The notes: generated by a model not told the origin, from the sequence alone. Positions 48,160 through 59,113 are shown, counted from the first letter of the stretch. The stretch is 64,000 nucleotides of DNA from Mycobacterium sp. GA-0227b (GCF_001499855.1 NZ_LQIK01000009.1:1-64000), one strand, 5' to 3'. A program made the numbers and translations.

Positions 48160-49047
48160 ATGACTGAAATCTTCATCGGCAGTGAGGCTGTCGCGGCGGG
48201 ACGGCTGACCCGTCATGAACTGAAGCGGTGGTACCGCCCCGTCTTTCGCGGTGTGTACGTGCCCAAAGATGTTGAGTTCTCATTGCGGGATCGGGCGATC
48301 GCGGCATGGTTGGCGTCACGCCGCAAAGGTGTCATCGCGGGAGTCGCGGCATCCGCCCTACACGGCGCCCCGTGGGTGGATCCATCGCAGCCGATCGAAC
48401 TCGTCGGCGTGCGGATTCGTCCACAACCGGGTCTGATTCCGAGAGCGGATGACGTCGACGTAGACGAGGTCACCAGGATCGGCGGACTGCCGGTGACGTC
48501 TCGAGTCCGAACGGCCTTCGACATGGGTCGCCGGCTTCACCGGACCGAGGCGTTGGGTCGTCTTGACGCGCTCATGTGGAATCAGCGCTACGACATCGAC
48601 GAGGTTGCGCAACTAGGTCAAAGGCATCGACACGCTCCCGGATTGAACCGGTTGTACGAGTTACTTCCACTCGTCGACGGCGGAGCCGCCTCGATACCGG
48701 AATCCCGAATCCGACTGTGGTTACACGACGCCGGCCTGCCGCGGCCGGAGACACAGATTCCGGTAATCGTCGGCCATCGGCCGCAAGCGTGGCTGGACAT
48801 GGGTTGGCGGGAATACAAGGTCGCCGTCGAGTACGACGGGGACCACCACCGCAAGAACCGGCGCCAGTACGTCAAGGACATCGCGAGGCTGCGAATGCTG
48901 GAGGCGCTCGGGTGGATCGTCATTCGGGTGATCGCGGAGGACAAGCCTGAGGACGTCATTGCACGGGTCGAGGCTGCGCTGATCGGTCGGGGCTGCAACC
49001 TCGACCTCGACGACATGCAAAGGTTCAAGCGCAGTTTGGCCGCCTAG
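48160..49047 (+). CDS. AbiEi-like/DUF559 nuclease-like protein, copy 2
   Basis: A 295-residue paralogue of the protein at 39497-40366. The two align along their whole length (MTEIFIGSEAVAAGRLTRHE..., GVYVPKDVEFSLRDRAIAAW, GVIAGVAASALHGAPWVDPS). The C-terminal nuclease-like core has LDMGWREYKVAVEYDGDHH, an invariant-looking RRQYVKDIARLRMLEALGW and IVIRV. The ATG at 48160 matches the first copy's start; a GTG at 48145 is possible. In M. tuberculosis the same slot, between recR and cobQ2, holds Rv3714c of similar size (from memory), so this copy may be old at this site. It lies between two inverted 67-bp palindromes. Confidence 0.82.
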   Translation: MTEIFIGSEAVAAGRLTRHELKRWYRPVFRGVYVPKDVEFSLRDRAIAAWLASRRKGVIAGVAASALHGAPWVDPSQPIELVGVRIRPQPGLIPRADDVDVDEVTRIGGLPVTSRVRTAFDMGRRLHRTEALGRLDALMWNQRYDIDEVAQLGQRHRHAPGLNRLYELLPLVDGGAASIPESRIRLWLHDAGLPRPETQIPVIVGHRPQAWLDMGWREYKVAVEYDGDHHRKNRRQYVKDIARLRMLEALGWIVIRVIAEDKPEDVIARVEAALIGRGCNLDLDDMQRFKRSLAA

Positions 49048-49134
49048 TGTCCAACTTTGAGCTCGATTCACGGACGGTTTCGCCCAGCTTCGGTGATGAA
49101 TCTGTCCGCAGCCTGGCTTTCTAGCTGGAACGCA

Positions 49135-49201
49135 GTCACACTGATCAACTTTCTGCGGGCAAAGTGCGAGAACGCGTCGGCAAAACGTCGATAGTTGTGA
49201 C
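49135..49201. repeat. Palindrome B-right, downstream of DUF559 copy 2
   Basis: A 67-bp palindrome, in reverse orientation to 48064-48130. Aligned inversely, about 54 of 67 positions agree, including the GTCACA end, CTATCGACG arm and the full GTTCTCGCACTTT loop. It lies 88 bp after the stop of the DUF559 gene and 77 bp before the end of gatD. Confidence 0.88.
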
Positions 49202-49278
49202 TCGCGGAGGGCAAGTTGCACAATTGACAGCTCGGCCGCGCTACACAGAGCGCGCAACACAATTCAAAGATGCAACAA

Positions 49279-49998
49279 CTAAGACGCCCGCCGCGGTGCG
49301 GCCAGGCGTTCACGGCGGAGCCGGTCGACCTCGGGCAGCTCGATCGGCGCCAGCTCGCCCACCACCTGGCTCAGCAGATGGTCGGCCAGCTCCGGATTGC
49401 GGGCCAGACACGGGCCGTGCAGATAGGTGGCGACGACGCTGCCCTGCACCGCGCCGTCGTAGCCGTCGCCGGCCCGGTTGCCCGCACCCTTCTCGACGCG
49501 GGCCAACGGCTGCGCATCACCACCGAGAACCGTTCCGCCGCGGTGGTTCTCGAAACCGGTGAGCCGCTGCGACAAGCCGGCCAACAACGGCTCCGACACG
49601 ACCTCGCCGATCGTGCGCTGGTCCTGCGGCGAGGTGGTGACGTCGAGCAGGCCGACGCCGTCGACACGTTCACCCGACGACGTCTCATACCAGTGCCCGA
49701 GCACCTGGATGGCCGCGCAGATCGCCAGCACCGGCGCACCGCGTCCGGCGGCCTGCTGCAGACCCGGATACCGCAGTAGGTGCCTGGTGGCCAGCCGTTG
49801 CGCGTAGTCCTCGGCGCCGCCGAGCGTGTACAGGTCCAGTTCGGCGGGCACCGGGTCGGTCAGCGTGATCTCCACGACCTCGGCGTCGATTCCGCGCAGC
49901 CGCAGGCGTTCTCGCAGTACGACGGCGTTGCCGCCATCACCGTAGGTGCCCATCACGTCGGGCAGCACCAGCCCGATGCGCACCGTCGACTCAGCCAC
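49279..49998 (-). CDS. gatD: Lipid II glutaminyl amidotransferase subunit GatD
   Basis: A 239-residue CobB/CobQ-like glutaminase. The nucleophile cysteine is in PVLAICAAIQVLG and the catalytic histidine in VATYLHGPCLARNPELAD. GFENHRGGT is typical of GatD. It supplies ammonia to MurT to amidate the D-Glu of lipid II. Its start overlaps the murT stop by 8 bp, as expected for a stoichiometric complex. Confidence 0.93.
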   Translation of the reverse strand: MAESTVRIGLVLPDVMGTYGDGGNAVVLRERLRLRGIDAEVVEITLTDPVPAELDLYTLGGAEDYAQRLATRHLLRYPGLQQAAGRGAPVLAICAAIQVLGHWYETSSGERVDGVGLLDVTTSPQDQRTIGEVVSEPLLAGLSQRLTGFENHRGGTVLGGDAQPLARVEKGAGNRAGDGYDGAVQGSVVATYLHGPCLARNPELADHLLSQVVGELAPIELPEVDRLRRERLAAPRRAS

Positions 49999-51217
49999 CG
50001 GGCAGCCGCCTGTTCAGTTGCAGAAATGCCGTGTAGTTCGCGATCACCTCGACGTGCCCCGGCGGGCAAGACTCGATCGCGTTGAGCGTGTCGTGCACCA
50101 GCGTGTGCTCGACGCCGGCGTAGCCGAGGCGCACCGCGAGGTCGGTGCCGCGTTCACCGGCGGCCACGACTTGCGTGTCGCCGAAATGCTCGAACCGCAC
50201 ATCCCACAGCCACGACAGATCCTCCCCGTCGGGCACCTGGCCGTTGACCGAGATCACCACGCCCGCACCGTGTTTGTCGACCATCGACAGCGCCTCCTGC
50301 CAACCCGCCGGGTTCTTCGCCAGCAGCACGCGCACGGTGTGCTCGCCGAGTCGAACAGTGCGGTACCGGCCCGCGACTTCGTCGACGGCGGACACCGCCG
50401 CAACAGCTGCGGCGGCGTCGGCGCCCATCGCGACCGCGGCGGCCACCGCCTGGGTGGCGTTGCCACGGTTGACCGCGCCGGGCAACGCCAGCGTCATCGG
50501 TAACGAAAACCCCTCCGGTCCATGAATATTCGACTCGTCGAACCACCATTGCGGGCTCGGACGCTTGAAATCCGTTCCGGTGGAATACCAATGCGAACCG
50601 TCGCGCACGATGATCTCACCCGATCGCGGACAGCTCACCGAGTCGTTCGCCCAGCTGCCACCCGCGGCCACCCATACGACGTTCGGGCTGTCGTAGGCGG
50701 CCGACGTCATCAGCACGTCGTCACAGTTGGCGACGACCACCGCCGAGGGATGACGGGCCAGCCCGCCGCGCAGCGTGCGCTCGATGTGGTTGATCTCGCC
50801 GACGCGGTCCAGTTGGTCCCGCGACAGGTTCAGCAGCACGACGACGGTGGCTTCAACCGCGTCCAATACGTGGGGCACGTGCATCTCGTCGACCTCGAGC
50901 GCGGCCAACCCGGCGTCACGCGCACCTGCGAGGGCCGCGACCAGACCGGCGTCCATGTTGGCGCCCGTGTCGTTGGTGGCCACTGCGCCGATCGTGCGCA
51001 GCGCCGCGGCGACCATCCGGGTGGTCGTCGACTTGCCGTTGGTTCCGGTCACCACCACAGTGCGGCGGTCCCGGCCCAACTGGCGCAGCAACGACTTGTC
51101 GAGGGCCAACGCGACCAGCCCACCGATCATCGCGCCCGCACCTCGACCGGTGACCCGCGACGCCCAGCGTGCGGCTGCGCCCGCCGCGAGTGCTGCCCGT
51201 CCCCGAGTGGTGACCAT
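49991..51217 (-). CDS. murT: Lipid II isoglutaminyl synthase subunit MurT
   Basis: A 408-residue Mur-ligase family protein. The P-loop is VVTGTNGKSTTTRM, DTGANMDAGL and EVDEMHVPHV follow, and the C-terminal DUF1727 domain has GRYRTVRLGEHTVRVLLAKNPAGW. MurT proteins of Firmicutes have a Cys4 zinc ribbon; here only the first cysteine of the expected pairs is obvious (SCPRSGE, then HWYSTGTD), so the ribbon looks lost. The ATG at 51217 is chosen; the frame stays open well upstream. Transcribed with gatD. Confidence 0.93.
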   Translation of the reverse strand: MVTTRGRAALAAGAAARWASRVTGRGAGAMIGGLVALALDKSLLRQLGRDRRTVVVTGTNGKSTTTRMVAAALRTIGAVATNDTGANMDAGLVAALAGARDAGLAALEVDEMHVPHVLDAVEATVVVLLNLSRDQLDRVGEINHIERTLRGGLARHPSAVVVANCDDVLMTSAAYDSPNVVWVAAGGSWANDSVSCPRSGEIIVRDGSHWYSTGTDFKRPSPQWWFDESNIHGPEGFSLPMTLALPGAVNRGNATQAVAAAVAMGADAAAAVAAVSAVDEVAGRYRTVRLGEHTVRVLLAKNPAGWQEALSMVDKHGAGVVISVNGQVPDGEDLSWLWDVRFEHFGDTQVVAAGERGTDLAVRLGYAGVEHTLVHDTLNAIESCPPGHVEVIANYTAFLQLNRRLPGG

Positions 51218-51301
51218 CCCCGGGATTCTAAGGAGCCGACACGCTGGCGAGCGATTCGGCGAGGTCCCGGCTTTGTCACTGCTGCGTGCCATCCTGACGA
51301 A

Positions 51302-52321
51302 GTGACCCGAACTGGCGCCGGATGTCGCCGGCCGGGCGGCTCCTGGGGCCGGCCGGCGAGCGAGGACGGTGCCGGCTGGGCGGTCGTCGACGTGGAGACG
51401 TCGGGCTTCCGGCCGGGACAGGCACGCATCGTCAGCGTCGCCGCGCTCGCACTCGGCGACGACGGCAACGTCGAACACAGCCTCTACAGCCTGCTCAACC
51501 CGGGCGTCGACCCCGGGCCCACCCATGTGCACGGGCTGACGGCCGCGATGCTGGAGGGCCAGCCGACATTCGCCGACGTCGTCGACCACCTCGTCGAGCT
51601 GCTCGCCGGGCGCACCCTCGTCGCACACAACGTCGGTTTCGACTACTCGTTCCTGGCCGCCGAGGCCGAGCTGGTCGACCGCGAACTGCCCACCGATACC
51701 GTGATGTGCACGGTCGAACTGGCCCGCCGCCTCGACCTCGATGTCGAGAACCTGCGGCTCGAGACACTGGCCGCGCACTGGGGCATCAGCCAGATGCGGC
51801 CGCACGACGCGCTCGACGACGCGCTGGTGCTCGCGCAGATCCTCAAACCGGCGCTGGTGCGGGCCCGCGAACGCAAGGTGTGGCTGCCGGTGCATCCGGT
51901 CACGCGGCGACGCTGGCCGAACGGCTTCGTCACGCACGACGAGCTGCGCCCGCTCAAGTCGGTGGCGGCGCGGCTACCGTGCCCGTATCTGAATCCGGGC
52001 CGCTTCGTCGCGGGGCGGCCGCTCGTGCAGGGCATGCGCGTCGCGTTGTCGGCGGAGGTGAAGCACACGCACGAGGAGCTCATCGAGCGGATCCTGCATG
52101 CCGGACTCGCCTACACCGACGCCGTGGACCCCGAAACCTCGCTGGTGGTCTGCAACGACGCCTGCCCGGCGCAGGGCAAGGGCTACCAGGCCAACGAGTC
52201 GGGTGTTCCGCTGGTCACCGACGCCGACTTCATGCGCTGTCTCGACGGCGTCGTCGGCGGCACCGGCATCGAGGAGTTCACCGACACCACGCTGGCCGGC
52301 GACCAGTTCGCACTCTTCTGA
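51302..52321 (+). CDS. DnaQ-like 3'-5' exonuclease with BRCT-type tail
   Basis: A 339-residue protein. The exonuclease domain (~25-185) has motif I VVDVETSGF, motif II LVAHNVGFDYSFL and motif III HDALDDALV, a DEDDh set. The C-terminal ~90 residues (RVALSAEVKHTHEELIERILHAG... TSLVVCNDA) resemble a BRCT domain as in other actinobacterial DnaQ-BRCT proteins. It starts with GTG at 51302, divergent from murT. It is likely in repair or proofreading; it is not the main epsilon subunit by any evidence here. Confidence 0.88.
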   Translation: MTRTGAGCRRPGGSWGRPASEDGAGWAVVDVETSGFRPGQARIVSVAALALGDDGNVEHSLYSLLNPGVDPGPTHVHGLTAAMLEGQPTFADVVDHLVELLAGRTLVAHNVGFDYSFLAAEAELVDRELPTDTVMCTVELARRLDLDVENLRLETLAAHWGISQMRPHDALDDALVLAQILKPALVRARERKVWLPVHPVTRRRWPNGFVTHDELRPLKSVAARLPCPYLNPGRFVAGRPLVQGMRVALSAEVKHTHEELIERILHAGLAYTDAVDPETSLVVCNDACPAQGKGYQANESGVPLVTDADFMRCLDGVVGGTGIEEFTDTTLAGDQFALF

Positions 52322-52367
52322 TCGCCGCCTTCGGCGGCAGTGTTCTGATCGCCTCAGAGACAGCCTT

Positions 52368-54284
<1,917 letters not shown>

Positions 54285-54300
<16 letters not shown>

Positions 54301-54326
54301 CTGCCGAGAAGGAGCACCCGCTGCAC
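54285..54326 (-). CDS. leuA leader peptide (13 residues)
   Basis: GTG-CAG-CGG-GTG-CTC-CTT-CTC-GGC-AGC-CGC-GAC-GGG-GTC-TGA encodes a 13-residue peptide with three adjacent leucine codons. It lies 75 bp ahead of the leuA start and ends within the attenuator hairpin. The GTG falls 7 bases after a TACAGT -10 box, so the transcript is probably leaderless. It would sense charged tRNA-Leu through ribosome stalling. Confidence 0.78.
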
Positions 54327-54333
54327 GGGGGCC

Positions 54334-54362
54334 ACTGTACTCCGGGCCCCGACGCGCCACAA
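54334..54362 (-). promoter_or_regulatory. leuA operon promoter
   Basis: A -10 hexamer TACAGT (54339-54334) and a -35-like TTGTGG (54362-54357) separated by exactly 17 bp. The expected start site coincides with the GTG of the leader peptide. Confidence 0.6.
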
Positions 54363-54467
54363 AATGGACTCCTGCAGGCCGCGACCGCGCAGCTAGGTAC
54401 GGTTCCGAGCCTCAACGTGTACGTGGGGTGAGCGCTCGCCGCCGCGGCGCTGGCTAGAGTGCAAGCG

Positions 54468-54920
54468 GTGATAAGGCTTGACCGGCGATGGTGGCTGGCG
54501 ATCGGCGTCGTCGTGGTCGCGATTGTGGCGCTGGTCTACTCCCAGCTGCAACAACCGCCGCAGGAGTGCCGCCCGGTGCTCGATCTGCTCGAGTTCAACA
54601 AGTCCCAGAACGACTTGATCAGCTCGAAGAGCGAGGGCGCGCAGGGTCCGCCGACCGCGGCCGAGGAGCTGGCGTATCAGCAGTGGGCCGACGGGTTGTC
54701 TGAACGCGCCCGCAAGATCGACGCGCCCGAGCTGCGGTTCACCGCCGTGGAGGTCGCCGACCTCGCCACGGCGTTCGTCGCGAAGATGCCGCGAGCACGC
54801 GCCGCGGTGGAGGCCCAGGCGCCGGGCGCACCGGCCCCACAGGTCTACTACGAGATGTCGGCCCTCGACGTCCAGATCCAGCGCAAGCTCGCGGAGCTCA
54901 CCGAGGCGTGCTCGAGCTGA
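54468..54920 (+). CDS. Membrane-anchored hypothetical protein
   Basis: A 150-residue protein with one N-terminal membrane segment (WWLAIGVVVVAIVALVYSQL). An external helical domain has a cysteine just outside the membrane (QECRPVLDLLEFNKSQND) and another at the C-terminus (EACSS), which may pair. No known domain is recognised. The start is GTG 54468 or 54459. It is followed 21 bp later by the amide hydrolase gene, a possible operon partner. Confidence 0.72.
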   Translation: MIRLDRRWWLAIGVVVVAIVALVYSQLQQPPQECRPVLDLLEFNKSQNDLISSKSEGAQGPPTAAEELAYQQWADGLSERARKIDAPELRFTAVEVADLATAFVAKMPRARAAVEAQAPGAPAPQVYYEMSALDVQIQRKLAELTEACSS

Positions 54921-54941
54921 GCCCGCATAGGCTCACTGATC

Positions 54942-55925
54942 ATGTGCACACGCGTGGTTTACCTCGGAACGAACGACCGCAACGTCACGGGTCGCTCGAT
55001 GGACTGGAAATCGGAGATCGGCACGAATCTGTGGGCGCTGCCGCGCGGTGTCCACCGGACCGGCCAGGGCGGCGCGAACTCCGCCGAGTGGACTTCGAAG
55101 TACGGCAGCGTTGTCGCCAGCGGCTACGACATCAGCACCACCGACGGGGTGAACGAGGCCGGCCTCGCTGTGAACCTGTTGTGGCTGGCCGAATCGCAGT
55201 ATCCGGCGGCGACAGCCGACGGCCCCGCGGTCTCGCTCGCGCTGTGGGGCCAGTACGTGCTCGACAACTTCGCGACGGTTTCCGAGGCGGTGCAGGCGCT
55301 GAGCGCAACCCCGCTGCGGGTCGCCACCGCGGAGGTGCCGGGCGAGGAGCGGATGGCGACGCTGCACCTGGCGATGTCCGACGCCGGCGGGGACAGCGCG
55401 ATCGTCGAGTACATCGACGGTCAGCAGGTGATTCACCACGGCAGGCAGTACCGGGTGATGACCAACTCGCCGACCTTCGACAAGCAGCTCGCGATCAACG
55501 AGTACTGGAAGGAGATCGGCGGCACGGTGATGCTGCCGGGCACCAACCGCGCCGCCGACCGGTTCGTGCGGGCGTCGTTCTACATCGACGCGGTCCCCAA
55601 GACCGACGACCCGCTGCTGGCGGCCGCCGCAGTCCTCAGCGTGGTGCGCAACGCGTCCACCCCGTACGGCATCTCGACATCGGACGAGCCCAACATCTCG
55701 ACCACCCGCTGGCGGACCGTCGTCGATCACAAGGCGCTGCGCTACTTCTTCGAGTCGGCGCTCTCGCCCAACACCTTCTGGGTGGAGCTGCGCAACATCG
55801 ACTTCTCGCCTGGCGCCCCGACTCTGCGGCTCAACCTGGGCGAGGGGGAGCGCACGATCTACGCCGGCGACGCCAGCTCCGAGTTCGAGCAGGCCGATCC
55901 GTTCCCGTTTCTCGGGGTGCCCTGA
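54942..55925 (+). CDS. Linear amide C-N hydrolase (bile-salt/penicillin V acylase family)
   Basis: A 327-residue Ntn hydrolase of the choloylglycine hydrolase family. Removal of Met1 exposes the nucleophile Cys2 (MCTRVVYLG). Other active-site parts are RSMDWKSEIG, a DGVNEAGLAVNLLWL strand and NSPTFDKQLAINEYW. There is no signal peptide. Mycobacterial substrates are unknown; N-acyl homoserine lactones, penicillin V and bile salts are substrates of relatives. Confidence 0.9.
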   Translation: MCTRVVYLGTNDRNVTGRSMDWKSEIGTNLWALPRGVHRTGQGGANSAEWTSKYGSVVASGYDISTTDGVNEAGLAVNLLWLAESQYPAATADGPAVSLALWGQYVLDNFATVSEAVQALSATPLRVATAEVPGEERMATLHLAMSDAGGDSAIVEYIDGQQVIHHGRQYRVMTNSPTFDKQLAINEYWKEIGGTVMLPGTNRAADRFVRASFYIDAVPKTDDPLLAAAAVLSVVRNASTPYGISTSDEPNISTTRWRTVVDHKALRYFFESALSPNTFWVELRNIDFSPGAPTLRLNLGEGERTIYAGDASSEFEQADPFPFLGVP

Positions 55926-56139
55926 CGGTGTTGTAGCCACTGTGCTTTTCGAGCATCGACTCCAAGCGTGAGATCAGCTACAGCACCACGCCTTTGGTCG
56001 TTGTCGAGTTTGCCGGCGGTTGAACTCGCGCCGCATCATGATGACCGCGGACAACTGTGGCGGCCAGTTCGGCAGCATGTTGGACAACAGAAATCGTTGT
56101 CGCGGCAACGCCTGCGCGACATAATCACGGGACATTGAT

Positions 56140-57708
56140 GTGGCGGATGAGGACGATGACCACCTCGCGCACGCGGGTTTTCGTCCGACCAACGTCTGGT
56201 GGAGCGCCGATGGAAAAGCGTCTGACGACGTGAAGCCTGACTCTTTTGCAAGCCCTCAATTTGCGCCCGATGAGGCGCGGGCCCAGGCGCGCCGGTGGAG
56301 ATCGGCCTATCACCGGCGGGTTCTTGCCGTCGATGCGTTGACTCTCGCCGCGGTCGTCATATTCGCCGAATGGATCGGAACGCGGCTGGCGCACCGCCAT
56401 TTCGCCGATTTCACCACGGCAACGGCTTTCTCGGTGGGGATCTACATCGGATGGCTGATAGCCCTCGGTTACGCCCGCTCACGGGATATTTCGCTGGTCG
56501 GCCAGCAGGCCGAGGAGTACCGGCGCGTTGCTGCAGCGACCGGGTGGACATTTGCGCTCGCCGCAGCGTTCGAAATCTTTCTCGACATGCCGATCTCGCG
56601 CATCCAGTTCGGCGTGACTTTCGGACTCGGCTTGGTCGGCCTTTTCCTCACCCGCTACCTACTTCGGGCGGATGTACGCCGACGCAGGAAGAAAGGCACC
56701 TACATCTCGCGTGTCGTCGCGCTGGGCGATCTGGATTCGGCGCGGACATTGTGTGAGTACTTTGCGCGCTCGCCGACGGCCGGCTATCGGGTCGTGGGGC
56801 TCTGCATTCCCGACGCCGGAGACCAGATCGGGCAGAACGTGAGCCTGCCCACCGGCAGTGTCCCCATCCTCGGTTACGACGACGACAGCCTCATCGAGTC
56901 GGCCGTGCAGTCCGCCGGAGCAGACACCCTCGCGGCCGTCTATTCCGAGCAGCTGGGGCCTGAGACGGTCGAGTATCTAGCTTGGCGTATGCAGGCGATC
57001 AACACCGAACTGATCGTCGTCCCGGCATTGACAGAGGTGGCCGCGCACCGACTCCAATTGCGACCGCTCGAGAATCTGCCGCTGTTCGTCATCGACGCGC
57101 CGACACACGATGCGCCGTCGATGATCACAAAGCGCATCCTCGATCTTGTGCTGGCCACCGTTGGACTGGTGGTGGCGCTTCCGGTCATCGCACTGGCGGG
57201 GTTGGCCATCAAGCTCGACGACCGGGGACCGGTCTTCTACCGGCAGCAACGGGTGGGCATGGACGGCAAGCCATTCAAGATCATCAAATTGCGCAGTATG
57301 TACGTGGATACCGATAAGACGGCGCAACCAGAGAGTCACCGTCACGGCAGCATTTTTCACAAACGCACTTCCGATTCCTGCGTGACCCGCGTCGGAAAAT
57401 TCCTCCGTGCCAGCAGCGTCGACGAGTTGCCGCAGTTGTTCAATGTGCTCGAAGGCTCGATGAGCATAGTCGGGCCCCGACCGCTGGCTGTGGGAGAAGC
57501 AGGGGCCCGTGAGCACTTCATCGAACACCGGTCACACGTCAAGCCGGGAATGACCGGTTTGTGGCAGGTGTCCGGGCGGTCCGATCTGGAAGACAAAGAC
57601 CGCATACGACTCGACGAGTCGTATGCGGGCAACTGGTCGGTTGTCGGGGACCTGTTGATCATCTGGCGCACGGTGGGCGCCGTTCTCAAACGCAAGGGCG
57701 CATACTGA
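56140..57708 (+). CDS. Polyprenyl-phosphate sugar-1-phosphate transferase (WbaP/CpsE type)
   Basis: A 522-residue initiating glycosyltransferase. Four membrane helices (~70-190) are followed by a Rossmann-like CoA-binding-type domain (VVALGDLDSARTLC). A fifth helix (LVLATVGLVVALPVIALAGL) leads into the catalytic domain with DRGPVFYRQQRVGMDGKPF, KLRSM, SVDELPQLFNVL, IVGPRP and KPGMTGLWQVSGR. It moves a sugar phosphate from a nucleotide sugar to the lipid carrier, starting a surface polysaccharide. GTG start. It is the first gene of the glycan cluster. Confidence 0.92.
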   Translation: MADEDDDHLAHAGFRPTNVWWSADGKASDDVKPDSFASPQFAPDEARAQARRWRSAYHRRVLAVDALTLAAVVIFAEWIGTRLAHRHFADFTTATAFSVGIYIGWLIALGYARSRDISLVGQQAEEYRRVAAATGWTFALAAAFEIFLDMPISRIQFGVTFGLGLVGLFLTRYLLRADVRRRRKKGTYISRVVALGDLDSARTLCEYFARSPTAGYRVVGLCIPDAGDQIGQNVSLPTGSVPILGYDDDSLIESAVQSAGADTLAAVYSEQLGPETVEYLAWRMQAINTELIVVPALTEVAAHRLQLRPLENLPLFVIDAPTHDAPSMITKRILDLVLATVGLVVALPVIALAGLAIKLDDRGPVFYRQQRVGMDGKPFKIIKLRSMYVDTDKTAQPESHRHGSIFHKRTSDSCVTRVGKFLRASSVDELPQLFNVLEGSMSIVGPRPLAVGEAGAREHFIEHRSHVKPGMTGLWQVSGRSDLEDKDRIRLDESYAGNWSVVGDLLIIWRTVGAVLKRKGAY

Positions 57709-57718
57709 CGTACACGGG

Positions 57719-58666
57719 CTACCAGCCCATCGCGCTGCGCACTTCTCCCGGCCAGGATGCCGGATCCAGACCGTGAGTTCGCAGCATTCCCAAGGCAATT
57801 CGCTCCATGCCGAAACCTACGCAGGCGCTGTGTGCAACGCCACCATCGGCGGTGCGCAGGGCGAACGTTTCACCGAAGTGGTCTCGGTGGCAATTGGCCG
57901 ACACCACGGCGGTGCCCTCGTGCAGGTCGCCGTAGAGCCGCACCACTAGTTCAGTCTTCAGATTCTCGTCACGCTGGTTGGCGGCCAACAACTTGCCGAC
58001 CCGGCCGAAGAACGGGTCGTTGGCCGCTACGGGGCGGGCGTCCAAGCCGAGTTCGGTCAGTACCGCCATGCCGTGGTCCACCCAGCTGTCACGGTGTTCC
58101 TGTGCCTGATCGGGTGTTCCGACCAACACGTACTCGTGCATCCGGAACGCCTGCATGCGCGCCGGGTCAATGGCCGGCTCGTGCCGGAAGCAGTACCCAT
58201 AGATGTCCATCAGCACACCGCCGTCGGGCAGGCTCGACGGCAGCGTGGCATAGCTTGGATGGCAGGCCGCCGAAACCAGCATGGTCCCAGCGGAACTCAG
58301 ATGCCCGTCCCACGGCAGGCCGGCATCACGATCAGCCAACAGCGCGCGGTGCTCGGCGTTTCCGCCGGTGAATGTCGAGATCGCACCGGTCAGATCCGGG
58401 AAAGACGCGATGTAATCGGTCTTCTCGAATTGCTCACGCGGGAATACCGGTGGAAACCGCAGCACCTTCGCGCGATCCCGATGGACCTCGGCGCCCTTGC
58501 CTTCCACCACGTGGTCGACACCATCGACGATGCTCTCGAAAACCGCTCCACGGCCGTACAGTCCGTCGATACCCATCGGCACCAACAAGCCCGCCGCAAT
58601 CAGTTCATCGCGGAACTGGTGGCGGGCCGACTCGAGTTGCGCATCAAGGTCACGAGCTTCGGTCAT
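57719..58666 (-). CDS. Amino acid:[carrier protein] ligase (SerRS-like)
   Basis: A 315-residue class II aminoacyl-tRNA-synthetase-like enzyme without a tRNA-binding arm. Motif 2 is YCFRHEPAIDPARMQAFRMHEYV, motif 3 is VGFGMERIALGML. Zinc ligands expected for atypical SerRS homologues are visible as Cys in SAACHPSYATL, Glu in RMHEYV and Cys in SANCHRDHFGE. Such ligases load glycine or alanine onto the phosphopantetheine of a carrier protein rather than onto tRNA (Bradyrhizobium Bll0957 type). The divergent gene 168 bp away encodes the matching small carrier protein, which makes the call strong. Confidence 0.88.
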   Translation of the reverse strand: MTEARDLDAQLESARHQFRDELIAAGLLVPMGIDGLYGRGAVFESIVDGVDHVVEGKGAEVHRDRAKVLRFPPVFPREQFEKTDYIASFPDLTGAISTFTGGNAEHRALLADRDAGLPWDGHLSSAGTMLVSAACHPSYATLPSSLPDGGVLMDIYGYCFRHEPAIDPARMQAFRMHEYVLVGTPDQAQEHRDSWVDHGMAVLTELGLDARPVAANDPFFGRVGKLLAANQRDENLKTELVVRLYGDLHEGTAVVSANCHRDHFGETFALRTADGGVAHSACVGFGMERIALGMLRTHGLDPASWPGEVRSAMGW

Positions 58667-58834
58667 CTGCCAAATCCTATCGCCGGCCGGTGGAGGCCGG
58701 ACGTGATCCGCGGCCCACCGAATCGTGGTTCCTTGGCTCGTCCCTCACAGCTGTTCGGGGCCGGCACGGAACTGGGTGACGACGCACAGCAGCAGACCTC
58801 GGTCGTGCTCCGCTCGCGAATTATGCTGATCAGC

Positions 58835-59071
58835 ATGCGGGAAAGAATTCAGAAGGCATTGGCCGACCACGGAAGAATGTCGGTCGACCCGAACGGCGTC
58901 GACGCCGACGCCGACCTCTATGAGCTCGGGCTCACCTCGCATGCCTCGGTCAACGTCATGCTTGCCCTCGAGGACGAGTTCGACATCGAATTCCCCGACG
59001 AGGCGATGAAGAAATCCACTTTTGCTTCGATCAACAACATCGAAGCCGCCGTCACGAGGCTCATCAAGTAG
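58835..59071 (+). CDS. Acyl carrier protein for the amino acid ligase
   Basis: A 78-residue carrier protein. The phosphopantetheine serine is in ELGLTSHASVNVMLALED, the variant LTSHAS motif of aminoacyl carrier proteins, followed by the helix III region EFDIEFPDEAM. An upstream ATG at 58823 could add four residues. The next gene is a phosphopantetheinyl transferase (42 bp), so the carrier and its activator are made together. Confidence 0.9.
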   Translation: MRERIQKALADHGRMSVDPNGVDADADLYELGLTSHASVNVMLALEDEFDIEFPDEAMKKSTFASINNIEAAVTRLIK

Positions 59072-59113
59072 CACCCACCAGGGCGCGCCGCGCTACTTCG
59101 AACAGGAAGACCC

